Source of the DNA: SFHK01 sp964554795
GTDB lineage: Bacteria > Bacillota > Clostridia > Christensenellales > Aristaeellaceae
DNA length: 64,000 nt
Reading direction: 5' to 3'
Assembly (NCBI GenBank): GCA_964554795.1
Contig: CAZKQB010000010.1
Location: 10,453-74,452 of the forward strand
The first letter of the stretch is position 1; each line of letters begins with the position of its first letter. The translations under genes were made by a program, and so were the position numbers. Under the pieces are notes generated by a model. That model saw nothing but the letters and a program-made list of their open reading frames with translations, searched no databases and was not told the origin of the DNA. This document shows positions 8,097-16,861 of the stretch, piece after piece.

Positions 8097-9504
8097 CAGA
8101 GTAAAGCTATGGTGGCGTGCGCACAGCCCGAGCCGCCGGAGGCTGATTCAGGTGTATGCGGCGCTTTTGTATAACGCGCATGCAAAGGGCTTTATAAAGG
8201 GAGAAATCTATACCGGCGCGCTCAAGAACGTCTGCGTGCCGGGGCTTAACTGCTATTCGTGCCCGGGCGCGGTCGCGGCCTGTCCGCTGGGCGCGCTGCA
8301 GAATGCGTTGGCATCGTCAGCGTATCGGGCGCCGTGGTTTGTCATGGGAATTCTGATGCTTTTTGGGCTGATTTTCGGGCGGACGATCTGCGGCTTTCTT
8401 TGTCCGATGGGGCTAATTCAGGAGCTCCTTCACAAAATTCCCGTGCCCAAGCTGAGAAAAAGCCGCATAACGCGCGTGCTTTCCTATTTTAAATATGTGA
8501 TTCTGGCGGTGTTTGTGCTTGCGGTTCCGCTTGCGTATGCGGCGCAGCATTATCCGGTACCTGCCTTTTGCAAGTATATCTGTCCGGCGGGCACGCTGGA
8601 GGGCGCGATTGGCCTGCTGGCAAACCCGGCGAACGCGGACATGTTCTCCATGCTGGGAGGCCTGTTCACGCGAAAGCTCGTGATTTTGATCGGAAGTCTT
8701 GCAGCGTGCGCGTTTATATACCGCGCGTTCTGCCGCTTTTTTTGTCCGCTGGGCGCGATTTACGGGCTGTTTGCCCACTTGGCGATTGTGGGCGTAAGGG
8801 TGGATGCAGGAAAATGCAGCGGCTGTGGGCGCTGCGTGTCGCATTGCCAAATGGACGTGCGGTGCGTGGGAGACCATGAATGCATCCACTGCGGCGCGTG
8901 TGCGGGCGCATGTCCCACCGGGGCCATATCGATGCAATGCGGAGGGCGCACGCTGTTCGCAAATGGAGACGCGCGAAGAATTGCCGCATGGGTGATTGCG
9001 CTGGCGCTGCTTGCGGGCGTAGGCGCATGGGTGAATCGCGCAGAGCGGATCTTGCCTGCTTTGGAGACGGAGACGGCCGAGGGCTTTGAGGAGGGCATGA
9101 CATGCCCGGATTTCACTGTGCCATTGTATGGCGCAGACGGCGATTTCATGCTGTCCGGGAACCGTGGGCAGGTGATTATAGTGAACTTCTGGGCGACGTG
9201 GTGTACGCCCTGCGTGGCCGAGCTGGCATATTTTGAGGCGCTCCAAAAGGCGCATCCGGGCGAGGTAACTGTGATTGCCATCCATTCAAGTCTCGTGACC
9301 GACGATGTTCAGGAATTCCTGAACCGCGAGGGCTATGCGCTTTTGTTCGGGCAGGATACCGACGGAACCGTGATGAGCCGCTTTGGTGGATCGACTCAGC
9401 TGCCTATGACGGTGATCGTCGATCGCGACGGCACAATCCGATACAATCGCGTTGGTTCGCTGAGCTATGAGCGTCTGGAGGAGCTTACGGAGCCGCTGCT
9501 ATAA
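8089..9504 (+). CDS. 4Fe-4S membrane protein (NapH-like) fused to a TlpA thioredoxin domain
   Basis: The TTG start at 8089 overlaps the previous gene. The 471-residue protein combines NapH/CcoG-like membrane helices with repeated cysteine clusters (GLNCYSCPGAVAACP, CGFLCPMG, CKYICPAG, CRFFCPLG), two ferredoxin motifs (CSGCGRCVSHC and CIHCGACAGACP) around residues 243-280, another membrane helix near 300, and a C-terminal thioredoxin domain with FWATWCTPC. Such a layout can pass electrons from the cytoplasm through Fe-S centres to an extracytoplasmic thiol. It completes the sigma-factor operon and gives a plausible electron source for the TlpA protein at 5539. Confidence 0.8.
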   Translation: MDNRVKLWWRAHSPSRRRLIQVYAALLYNAHAKGFIKGEIYTGALKNVCVPGLNCYSCPGAVAACPLGALQNALASSAYRAPWFVMGILMLFGLIFGRTICGFLCPMGLIQELLHKIPVPKLRKSRITRVLSYFKYVILAVFVLAVPLAYAAQHYPVPAFCKYICPAGTLEGAIGLLANPANADMFSMLGGLFTRKLVILIGSLAACAFIYRAFCRFFCPLGAIYGLFAHLAIVGVRVDAGKCSGCGRCVSHCQMDVRCVGDHECIHCGACAGACPTGAISMQCGGRTLFANGDARRIAAWVIALALLAGVGAWVNRAERILPALETETAEGFEEGMTCPDFTVPLYGADGDFMLSGNRGQVIIVNFWATWCTPCVAELAYFEALQKAHPGEVTVIAIHSSLVTDDVQEFLNREGYALLFGQDTDGTVMSRFGGSTQLPMTVIVDRDGTIRYNRVGSLSYERLEELTEPLL

Positions 9505-9514
9505 AGAGAAGGAA

Positions 9515-9552
9515 GCCGTGTCTTTCGGGGCTGAAGGACACGGCATGACTTT
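9515..9552 (+). terminator. Probable terminator
   Basis: GCCGTGTC (9515-9522) pairs with GACACGGC (9537-9544), 11 bases after the stop of the Fe-S/thioredoxin gene, followed by a weakly T-rich sequence. It closes the sigma-factor operon. Confidence 0.45.
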
Positions 9553-9711
9553 ACTAGGAAGCGGAAAACGAAATTATGCGCAATGTTACGCAAAGTTCAT
9601 GAGGTTGTCGGGTTTCGGTATGGACAAAGCGGGCAAGGCGTGGTATACTATCGCATGGGTAAAAATGGACAGGCGGGACAAAATTCGCCCGCAAAACGGA
9701 GGACGTGAACC

Positions 9712-10746
9712 GTGGACGGAGCAACAGTCAAGCTGCTGACCAATCTTGCGCCGGAGCTGATGGACGGCATTGTAGCGCGAGCTATGGCGCTGGAGCGCAT
9801 CTCGGTTCTTCAGCCGGTCGGGCGTCGGGCTCTGGCGCAACGCATGCGCATGCCGGAGCGGGAGGCTCGTGTGCTGACCGACGCACTTCGTGCGGGGGGA
9901 TGGATTGAGGTTTCGGCGGCGGGCATGGTTTTGACCGACAAGGCCTACGGCATGCTGGACAGCATTCGGGAGATCGTGCGCGCGCAGCTTGGGCTGTCGT
10001 CGATGGAGGTGCAGCTCTCCCGGCTTCTGAAGGTGGAGAACGTGCGCATCGTGCCGGGCGACGCAGATCAATCGTCGGACGTGCTGGGCGAGGTTGGTCG
10101 CGTAGCGGGCGCAAGGCTCAGAAAGCTGCTTTCCGACGGCATGATTTTGGCTGTCAACGGCGGTACGACGGTTCAGCAGGTGGCAGAGCATATTCCGCGC
10201 GGCACGCCGATGAGCATTACCGTGCTTCCGGCGCGCGGTGGTCTGGGGCAATCTGCAGAGACGCAGGCAAGTACGCTGGCCGAGGCGATTGCAGTGAAGC
10301 TGGGCGGGCATCACCGGGCGCTGTACCTGCCGGATTCGCTTTCGCCGGATGCGCTGCGCGAGCTGTGCAAGATGGACGAGATTCGTGAGCCGCTGGAAGC
10401 GATTCAAAAGGCGGACGTACTTTTGTACGGCATTGCCCGCGCTGACGACATGGCCGTGAACCGTCTGATGCCGCATGCGCGCATTGAGGAGCTTGTGACC
10501 GAGGGCGCGACAGCCGAGGTGCTGGGCTATTGCTTCGATTCTCAGGGGCGGCTGCTGGCGTCGGCCTCAGGGCTTGGATTGCCGGTGGACGCAATCGAAC
10601 GGATTCCCACGGTGTTTGCCGTGGCTGCGGGTGCGCGCAAGGCAGAGGCCATTCTTGCCGCCACGCGTCATCATCGCCATGATTACCTGGTAATGGACGA
10701 GGGTGCGGCCGCCCGGATTGTCGCTCTGCTCCGCGATGAAGGCTGA
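9712..10746 (+). CDS. cggR: Central glycolytic genes regulator (SorC/CggR family)
   Basis: The GTG start has a ggagg site upstream. The 344-residue product has an N-terminal helix-turn-helix (LAQRMRMPEREARVLTDAL) and the SorC sugar-binding domain (LAVNGGTTVQQVAEHIP, VLPARGGLGQ, LLYGIARADDM, VLGYCFDSQGR). CggR represses glycolytic triose genes and is released by fructose-1,6-bisphosphate. Its position in front of pgk, tpiA and gpmI matches the classical cggR operon, although gapA, normally next, is absent. The operator is likely between 9552 and 9711 or in the pgk promoter region. Confidence 0.88.
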   Translation: MDGATVKLLTNLAPELMDGIVARAMALERISVLQPVGRRALAQRMRMPEREARVLTDALRAGGWIEVSAAGMVLTDKAYGMLDSIREIVRAQLGLSSMEVQLSRLLKVENVRIVPGDADQSSDVLGEVGRVAGARLRKLLSDGMILAVNGGTTVQQVAEHIPRGTPMSITVLPARGGLGQSAETQASTLAEAIAVKLGGHHRALYLPDSLSPDALRELCKMDEIREPLEAIQKADVLLYGIARADDMAVNRLMPHARIEELVTEGATAEVLGYCFDSQGRLLASASGLGLPVDAIERIPTVFAVAAGARKAEAILAATRHHRHDYLVMDEGAAARIVALLRDEG

Positions 10747-10774
10747 GGGAGACAGAAAGTAACAAAAGTTTTCT

Positions 10775-10802
10775 TTTACGCTTTCCCACATTGTGGTATG
10801 AT
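10775..10802 (+). promoter_or_regulatory. Sigma-A-type promoter of the pgk operon
   Basis: TTTACG (10775-10780) and TATGAT (10797-10802) are separated by 16 bases in the gap between cggR and pgk. This would allow pgk-tpiA-gpmI to be expressed independently of cggR read-through. Confidence 0.5.
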
Positions 10803-10832
10803 AACAACGATTCTAAAAGGAGTGTGACCATC

Positions 10833-12020
10833 ATGAATAAGAAGACCGTGAAGGACATCTGCGTAAAGGGCAAGAAGGTTCTCGTTCGCTGCGACTTTAA
10901 CGTGCCGCTGGACGAAAACAAAAACATCACCGATGAAACCCGCATCAATGCCGCTCTGCCGACCATCAAGTATCTGCTTGATAATGGCGCGGCCGTGATC
11001 CTGTGCTCCCACCTGGGCCGTCCCAAGGGAGAGTTCAACATGAAGTATTCCCTCGCGCCCGTTGCGAAGCGCCTGTCCGAGAAGCTCGGCTTCGAGGTAA
11101 AGCTGGCCAAGGACGTTATCGGCGAGGACGCCAAGAAGCTGGCTGCCGAGGTAAAGCCGGGCGAAGCCATCCTGCTTGAGAATGTCCGCTTCCATGCGGA
11201 AGAGGAAAAGAACGATCCTGCCTTTGCCAAGGAACTGGCTTCCATGGCGGAGCTGTATGTATCCGACGCGTTCGGAACCGTGCACCGCGCGCACGCCTCC
11301 ACGGCTGGCGTCGCCGCCTATCTGCCCGCCGTTGCCGGCTTCCTGATCGGCAAAGAGCTGGACTTCCTGGGCAGCGCTGTTGAAAACCCGAAGCGCCCCT
11401 TCGTCGCCATTCTGGGCGGAGCGAAGGTCAAGGACAAGATCGGCGTTATCACCAACCTGCTTGAAAAGGTTGACACGCTGATCATCGGCGGCGGCATGGC
11501 TTACACCTTCCAGAAGGCCATGGGCAAGGAAATCGGTAAGTCCCTGCTGGACGAGGAGCGTATCGAGCTGGCCAAGGATCTGATGGAAAAGGCCAAGACC
11601 AAGGGCGTGAAGCTGCTTCTGCCCGTGGACAATGTGTGCGGCAGCGACTTCTCCAATGATTGCAACATCGTCACCGTGGACGCGGATCAGGGCATTCCCG
11701 CCGATTATGAGGGCATGGACATTGGCCCGAAGAGCGTGAAGCTGTTCTCCGATGCGGTCAAGGAAGCCAAGACCGTCGTCTGGAACGGCCCGATGGGCGT
11801 ATTCGAATTCCCGAACTTTGCAAAGGGCACGCTGGCAATCGCGACTGCGATGGCCGAGAGCGACGCCATTACCATTATTGGCGGCGGCGATTCCGCAGCG
11901 GCTGTTACCCAGATGGGTCTGGCCGACAAGATGAGCCACATCTCGACCGGCGGCGGCGCGTCTCTCGAATTCCTTGAGGGCAAGACCCTGCCCGGCGTTG
12001 CCTGCCTCGAAGACAAATAA
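10833..12020 (+). CDS. pgk: Phosphoglycerate kinase
   Basis: The 395-residue protein is full length for bacterial PGK. It converts 1,3-bisphosphoglycerate plus ADP to 3-phosphoglycerate plus ATP in the cytoplasm. Landmarks are VLVRCDFNVPLDENKN at the N-terminus, SHLGRPKG, GTVHRAHASTAGVA, the nucleotide-binding region AILGGAKVKDK, WNGPMGVFE and the C-terminal TIIGGGDSAAAV. The ATG at 10833 follows aaaggag. It is the first structural gene of the glycolytic operon, with an intercistronic hairpin after it. Confidence 0.97.
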   Translation: MNKKTVKDICVKGKKVLVRCDFNVPLDENKNITDETRINAALPTIKYLLDNGAAVILCSHLGRPKGEFNMKYSLAPVAKRLSEKLGFEVKLAKDVIGEDAKKLAAEVKPGEAILLENVRFHAEEEKNDPAFAKELASMAELYVSDAFGTVHRAHASTAGVAAYLPAVAGFLIGKELDFLGSAVENPKRPFVAILGGAKVKDKIGVITNLLEKVDTLIIGGGMAYTFQKAMGKEIGKSLLDEERIELAKDLMEKAKTKGVKLLLPVDNVCGSDFSNDCNIVTVDADQGIPADYEGMDIGPKSVKLFSDAVKEAKTVVWNGPMGVFEFPNFAKGTLAIATAMAESDAITIIGGGDSAAAVTQMGLADKMSHISTGGGASLEFLEGKTLPGVACLEDK

Positions 12021-12049
12021 GCATTTGCGCCTGAAGGTGCGAAAAACGG

Positions 12050-12080
12050 TTTCCTCCGGCGGCAGCATCGCCGGAGGAAA
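12050..12080 (+). promoter_or_regulatory. Intercistronic hairpin between pgk and tpiA
   Basis: A perfect 12-base stem, TTTCCTCCGGCG (12050-12061) with CGCCGGAGGAAA (12069-12080), closes a 7-base loop. No T tract follows, so it is more likely an mRNA stabiliser or processing site than a full terminator. The 5' arm also carries an anti-Shine-Dalgarno-like sequence (tcctcc). Confidence 0.6.
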
Positions 12081-12135
12081 TTCACGGAAGCGCCGTTTCA
12101 AAACGGTTGGAATTGAAAACAGGAGGATATGTTTT

Positions 12136-12882
12136 ATGCGTAAGCCGATTATTGCCGGTAACTGGAAAATGAACAAGACCCCCGAAGAGGCCAAGCAGCT
12201 TGTGACCGAGCTCGTGCCGCTGGTGAAGGATGCCAAGTGCGACGTCGTCGTGTGCACCCCCGCGGTTTGCTTTGCGGCCGTGAAGCCCGTGATCGAGGGC
12301 ACCAATATCAAGCTGGGCGCGCAGAATGTACACTTTGCCGAAAAGGGTGCCTACACCGGCGAGCTCTCTGCCGATATGCTCAAGGCTTCCGGCTGCGAAT
12401 ACGTGATCATTGGCCATTCCGAGCGCCGTCAGTATTTCGGCGAGACCGATAAGACCGTCAACAAGCGCACCGTTTCTGCCGTGAACGCGGGGCTGAAGGC
12501 CATCGTATGCGTGGGCGAAAACAAGGAAGAGCGCGAGACCGGCTATACCGATTATATCGTCACCTACCAGACTCTTATGGCGCTGCACGGCTTGACCGAC
12601 GAGCAGGTTGCCGAGACGATCATCGCTTATGAGCCCGTCTGGGCGATCGGCACCGGTCTGACTGCGACCGACGAGCAGGCGAACGAAACCATCGGCGTCA
12701 TCCGCAAGGCAATTGCCGGCAAGTACGGCGACGAGATTGCCCAGAAGGTTCGCATTCAGTACGGCGGAAGCATGAAGGGTTCCAACGTCAAGGGTCTGAT
12801 GGCGCAGGAGGAAATCGACGGCGGTCTGATTGGCGGCGCGTCTCTGAAGGCTGCGGATTTTGCGCAGGTGGTGAATTTCTGA
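12136..12882 (+). CDS. tpiA: Triosephosphate isomerase
   Basis: The 248-residue TIM barrel interconverts glyceraldehyde-3-phosphate and dihydroxyacetone phosphate. Key residues are visible: AGNWKMNK (Asn, Lys), IIGHSERRQYFGE (catalytic His), AYEPVWAIGTG (catalytic Glu and loop 6) and QYGGS for phosphate binding. The ATG at 12136 follows aggaggatatgttt. The stop overlaps the start of gpmI by one base, so the two are translationally coupled. Confidence 0.97.
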   Translation: MRKPIIAGNWKMNKTPEEAKQLVTELVPLVKDAKCDVVVCTPAVCFAAVKPVIEGTNIKLGAQNVHFAEKGAYTGELSADMLKASGCEYVIIGHSERRQYFGETDKTVNKRTVSAVNAGLKAIVCVGENKEERETGYTDYIVTYQTLMALHGLTDEQVAETIIAYEPVWAIGTGLTATDEQANETIGVIRKAIAGKYGDEIAQKVRIQYGGSMKGSNVKGLMAQEEIDGGLIGGASLKAADFAQVVNF

Positions 12883-14438
12883 TGGCGACGTACGCACTGG
12901 TGATCATGGACGGCTTCGGAAACGGTGGAAACGCCCCGGAGTCCAACGCGATTCTCGCTCAGGGTACGCCGAATCTTGACCGTCTGAAGAAGGAATACTG
13001 CTATACTGCCATCGGTGCTTCCGGCGAGGACGTGGGCCTGCCGGACGGCCAGATGGGCAACAGCGAGGTTGGCCACACCAACATCGGCGCGGGACGCGTG
13101 GTCTACCAGATGCTTGTGAAGATTACCAAGGACATTCGCGACGGCGTGTTCTTTGAAAACAAGGCTTTGCTTGCTGCGATGGAAAACTGCAAGGCAAACG
13201 GAACTGCGCTTCATCTGATTGGTCTGGTGTCCCCCGGCGGCGTGCATTCCCACACGAAGCACCTGTATGGTCTGTTGGAAATGGCGAAAAAGCATGGATT
13301 GACGAAGGTCTATGTGCATGCACTGCTGGACGGCCGCGACGTTCCTCCGGATTCCGCGTGGGAATACGTGCAGGAGCTCGAGAACAAGATGAAGGAAATC
13401 GGCGTGGGCAAGATTGCCACGACGATGGGGCGCCTGTATGCGATGGATCGCGATAAAGCGTGGGAGCGCGTAGAAAAGGCGTACAATGCCATGGTCTGCG
13501 GCGAGGGCATTCACGCGGACGATGCAGTGAAGGCAATCAAGGATTCGTATCAGGTTGTGGATGAAACCGGAAAGCACCTGACGGACGAATTCGTGCTTCC
13601 CACGGTGCTTGATGAAAACGGCACGATCAAGGCCAACGATTCCGTGATCTTCTTCAATTTCCGCCCCGACCGTGCCCGTGAGATCACCCGCGCGTTTGTG
13701 GATCCGGACTTTGACGGCTTTACGCGCAAGCACGGCTTCTTCCCGCTGACGTACGTGTGCATGACGCAGTACGATGCGACGATGCCGAACGTGCAGATTG
13801 CGTATCCGCCGGAGAGCCTGCACATGACGATGGGCGAATATCTTTCTGAGTGTGGAAAGACGCAGCTGCGCATTGCCGAAACGCAGAAGTATGCCCACGT
13901 TACCTTCTTCTTTAACGGCGGCGAGGAGCGCACCTTCAAGGGCGAGGATCGTATCCTGATTCCCTCTCCGAAAGCGGAGGAGGTGCCCACGTTTGATCTT
14001 AAGCCGGAAATGAGCGCCCTTGAGGTAACGGACGCGGTGCTGCCGCTCATCGAGCAGGATAAGTACGATGTGATTATTCTGAACTTTGCCAACTGCGACA
14101 TGGTTGGCCATACCGGCGTTATGGAAGCCACGAGGAAGGCTGTTAAAACCGTGGATGAGTGCGTGGGCAGGGTGGCGGATGCGATCGTGAAGAATGGCGG
14201 AAAGCTGATTATTACCGCCGATCACGGCAACGCCGACATGATGATTGATCCCGTTCATGGCGGACCGTTTACTGCGCATACCACCAATCCTGTTCCGGTG
14301 ATCGTGGTGGATCCCGAGCATCCGAAGCACGAGCTGCGCGAGGGCGGCCGCCTGTGCGACCTGTGCCCGACGCTGCTTCACATGATGAGTCTCGAGCAGC
14401 CCAAGGAAATGACGGGCGAGAACTTGATCGTCGACTGA
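12882..14438 (+). CDS. gpmI: 2,3-bisphosphoglycerate-independent phosphoglycerate mutase
   Basis: The 518-residue enzyme belongs to the alkaline phosphatase superfamily and converts 3- to 2-phosphoglycerate using two manganese ions. Motifs: VIMDGFGNG (metal Asp), GQMGNSEVGHTNIGAG (phospho-Ser), HALLDGRDVPP, FNFRPDRAREITRA, NCDMVGHTG and ITADHGNADMM (metal ligands). Length is normal. It is the last gene of the cggR-pgk-tpiA-gpmI operon and is followed by a strong terminator. Enolase, often next, is missing here. Confidence 0.97.
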   Translation: MATYALVIMDGFGNGGNAPESNAILAQGTPNLDRLKKEYCYTAIGASGEDVGLPDGQMGNSEVGHTNIGAGRVVYQMLVKITKDIRDGVFFENKALLAAMENCKANGTALHLIGLVSPGGVHSHTKHLYGLLEMAKKHGLTKVYVHALLDGRDVPPDSAWEYVQELENKMKEIGVGKIATTMGRLYAMDRDKAWERVEKAYNAMVCGEGIHADDAVKAIKDSYQVVDETGKHLTDEFVLPTVLDENGTIKANDSVIFFNFRPDRAREITRAFVDPDFDGFTRKHGFFPLTYVCMTQYDATMPNVQIAYPPESLHMTMGEYLSECGKTQLRIAETQKYAHVTFFFNGGEERTFKGEDRILIPSPKAEEVPTFDLKPEMSALEVTDAVLPLIEQDKYDVIILNFANCDMVGHTGVMEATRKAVKTVDECVGRVADAIVKNGGKLIITADHGNADMMIDPVHGGPFTAHTTNPVPVIVVDPEHPKHELREGGRLCDLCPTLLHMMSLEQPKEMTGENLIVD

Positions 14439-14470
14439 ACCAATTTGCAGAATCGTCATATATGACGTCG

Positions 14471-14507
14471 AACCGACCGAACAAACTTCGGTCGGTTTTT
14501 TGATTTT
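14471..14507 (+). terminator. Strong rho-independent terminator of the glycolytic operon
   Basis: AACCGACCGAA (14471-14481) pairs with TTCGGTCGGTT (14487-14497), followed by TTTTTGATTTTT. Confidence 0.85.
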
Positions 14508-14694
14508 TGCGGGAAACCTCGGAGTATAACGAAAGTTTAAATACCGAAGTCGGTTTTTTACTGTGATATAGGCTGATAATTCAGCAGATAGAGTAAAAAC
14601 TGAAATAAAATTGAAATGACATTTCGATATAATAGTAGTCGTCCCGAAAAAATGCGTTTTGGGATATTTTATAAGAGAGACGAGTTGAAGGAAA

Positions 14695-15135
14695 ATGGGT
14701 GCGGCGCCTCGAAGGTCCCTGACGAACACACAGCGCATGCTCAAGGGCGTCGTATCTGATTTTTGGATGGAAAGCGCGGAGCAGGGCACGTACGCTCGTC
14801 GCCGCAAGGTGTTGCTTGCCCGCCGCCGCAGTATGGCGTTTATGTATGTGACGGTGATTCTTGTCCTGTTCGGGTTGCTTCTGCACGTGGGAAAGATGGT
14901 GGAAATCGCTTCCGCCAACAAGAACATCCGCGCTATGAAGGCGGAAATGCGCGTGATGGAGGCTCATGTAGAGAATCTTGAGAGCGAGCTGATGCTGGAG
15001 CTTCGCACGATCGTGGTACGGCAGCGCGCGAAGGAAAGGCTGGGTATGATCAATCCGCCGTACACTGAGCGACTGCAGCTGGATACGCGCGATTCACACG
15101 GCAGCGAGGGCACGCGCGTTGCGTCGGTTCAGTAA
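14695..15135 (+). CDS. DivIC/FtsL-like septum formation initiator
   Basis: The 146-residue protein has a basic N-terminal cytoplasmic part, one membrane helix (about residues 47-65, MAFMYVTVILVLFGLLL) and a coiled coil (about 68-112, with ANKNIRAMKAEMRVMEAHV) followed by RAKERLGMINP. This is the layout of the septum initiator family (DivIC/FtsL/FtsB), which links divisome proteins outside the membrane. The ERLGM segment is typical of the family. It is single, flanked by terminators, not in a division cluster, so the exact subfamily is not certain. Confidence 0.65.
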   Translation: MGAAPRRSLTNTQRMLKGVVSDFWMESAEQGTYARRRKVLLARRRSMAFMYVTVILVLFGLLLHVGKMVEIASANKNIRAMKAEMRVMEAHVENLESELMLELRTIVVRQRAKERLGMINPPYTERLQLDTRDSHGSEGTRVASVQ

Positions 15136-15157
15136 ACAATGGAAGAATTTTTTCGGA

Positions 15158-15193
15158 CATCCGGAGTGTATGGGAACTCCGGATGCCTTTTTT
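15158..15193 (+). terminator. Rho-independent terminator
   Basis: CATCCGGAGT (15158-15167) pairs with ACTCCGGATG (15176-15185), followed by CCTTTTTTCTG. It ends the DivIC-like transcript and isolates the motor-like operon downstream. Confidence 0.85.
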
Positions 15194-15246
15194 CTGTCAA
15201 AAGCATGGAAGCATCGCGGCAAATACACGCGGGTTCATTGTCGCGG

Positions 15247-15275
15247 TTGCGCGAAGGACGGATCAATGGTATAAT
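15247..15275 (+). promoter_or_regulatory. Promoter of the motor-like operon
   Basis: TTGCGC (15247-15252) and a perfect TATAAT (15270-15275) are separated by 17 bases, about 70 bases before the start of the MotA/TolQ-like gene. Confidence 0.6.
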
Positions 15276-15343
15276 AAAGGCGCAGATGAGAAGCAGAACA
15301 TGCCGGAGATGCCGAAGCAACGCACGGAAATGAGGAAGACCGT

Positions 15344-16858
15344 ATGAGTTTTTGGGAAACGATAAAGAGCTGGCTGGGGAACGATATCTTCAGCGTGTTT
15401 GTATACGTCGCGATCGTTGTGCTGTTTATCATCGGCATCGTGAAATGCGTACTGCCTGTGGTGAACACGCGCAGGCTTCTGCAGCGTGCCGTTAAGAATA
15501 TCAAGAAGGGCGATAAGGCGCGTCGCTCATGGCAGGACGACCGTTTTCTGGGGCGCGGCTGCCTGATGCCGCATTGGTCGGAATACCTGAACAACCTGTT
15601 CTTTGCCGACAATGAGTATCACAACCCCGCGAACGTGGAGGATTACATCAACGAGGAAACCGTGATTGAAACTCCCGGGCGGGTTCGATTGGCGGAGGCG
15701 CTTCCGGGTGTTTCGGTATCACTGGGCTTCCTTGGCACGCTGATGGGCCTTTCGGTGGCACTGGGCGGCATGGGCGCGGACGTGAGCGACGTTTCCGGCT
15801 CCATGACTACGCTTTTAGGCTCGATGAAATACGCGTTCATGACTTCGATCTTCGGCGTTGTGGCGTCGATCACGTTTACTATGCTCACGCGCATCGTGCA
15901 CGGCCACGCCGAGCGTACGCTGCTTGAGTTCTATAACGCGATGGCGCGGTATGCGGGCGTGCTGTCCGTGGATCCGATGACGCAGATCGCCATCTACCAG
16001 CAGGAGCAGACGAGTATTCTGAATAAGCTGTTGGAGCGGGTCGATCCGCAGCGGTATGCAGACGCGTTCAACGCTGCAGTGAAGCCGTTGACGCAGGCCG
16101 TACGTGAAAATATGGAGCTGACCAGTCAGCGCCAGTCACAGCTGATGAACGACGTGGCCGACGCATACATCCGTCGGATGGACGACGCGGTGCATGGTCA
16201 ATTTGACCACCTGAGAATTACGCTGGAGGATACCTGTCGTTATCAGGAAAAGGCGATTAAGAATGTTGCCGACGCGCTGTCCTCCTTTGGCGACGCAGCG
16301 CGGGCGATGAGGGAGATTCGCCAGCAGAGTCAGGAAATTCTGAATCGCTGCGAGGGCGTGCTCAACCGCCTGTCGCAGGCGCAGCTGCGCAATGCCGACG
16401 AGACCGAGCGCCTGAGCGGCGTGGTGGAAAAGCAGACGGAATACATACAGACGCTTTCCGTGCTGAACGACGAGTTTGCGCGACAGGCTGATTCCATCCG
16501 CGAGGTGACGGAGAGCTTCATTGAAAACACCGGCAGTATGACCGAGCAGCACAACGAGCTTCTGACGGAGACGGCGCAGAAGATGGGCGAGGCCTCGCAG
16601 ACGCTCGCTTCCACGATGACCGACGCGCGCGAAAAGCTGAAGCGCGACATGGACGAGTCGATCAACTATTTCGAGGGCTGCATGACGGAAATTCTGAAGC
16701 GCATCGAGTGGGCGTCAAATGCCGTGAAGGAGTCCGTCGAGGGGTTGCCCGAGGCAGTGCAGGCATCTACCGGGCGGTATTTGGATGAGATTGACCATTT
16801 GGTCGGCACGCTACGCGCAGCCAACGGGCAGCTCGACGACGCCGAAGAGCGGAGGTAA
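15344..16858 (+). CDS. MotA/TolQ/ExbB-type proton channel subunit with long coiled-coil tail (ZorA-like)
   Basis: The 504-residue protein has a membrane helix at about 17-38 and two more at about 122-142 (VSLGFLGTLMGLSVAL) and 163-187 (AFMTSIFGVVASITFTML), the core pair of the MotA/TolQ/ExbB superfamily. About 300 residues of predicted helical coiled coil follow, to the C-terminus. The long cytoplasmic tail is like ZorA of Zorya defence systems and unlike TolQ or ExbB (about 230 residues). The next gene, four bases on, encodes the matching MotB/OmpA-type stator partner. Likely a proton-driven rotary motor. No ZorC, ZorD or ZorE effector is nearby, so the role is open. Confidence 0.7.
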   Translation: MSFWETIKSWLGNDIFSVFVYVAIVVLFIIGIVKCVLPVVNTRRLLQRAVKNIKKGDKARRSWQDDRFLGRGCLMPHWSEYLNNLFFADNEYHNPANVEDYINEETVIETPGRVRLAEALPGVSVSLGFLGTLMGLSVALGGMGADVSDVSGSMTTLLGSMKYAFMTSIFGVVASITFTMLTRIVHGHAERTLLEFYNAMARYAGVLSVDPMTQIAIYQQEQTSILNKLLERVDPQRYADAFNAAVKPLTQAVRENMELTSQRQSQLMNDVADAYIRRMDDAVHGQFDHLRITLEDTCRYQEKAIKNVADALSSFGDAARAMREIRQQSQEILNRCEGVLNRLSQAQLRNADETERLSGVVEKQTEYIQTLSVLNDEFARQADSIREVTESFIENTGSMTEQHNELLTETAQKMGEASQTLASTMTDAREKLKRDMDESINYFEGCMTEILKRIEWASNAVKESVEGLPEAVQASTGRYLDEIDHLVGTLRAANGQLDDAEERR

Positions 16859-16861
16859 GCC

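Noticed and set aside
10776..12311. Leftward ORF of 511 codons antisense to pgk
   Set aside because: Shadow of pgk and tpiA codon usage, no start signal and no protein family features.
12756..14927. Leftward ORF of 723 codons antisense to gpmI
   Set aside because: It is a shadow of the gpmI reading frame in GC-rich DNA: Arg/His/Ala-rich, without ribosome site or recognisable domain.
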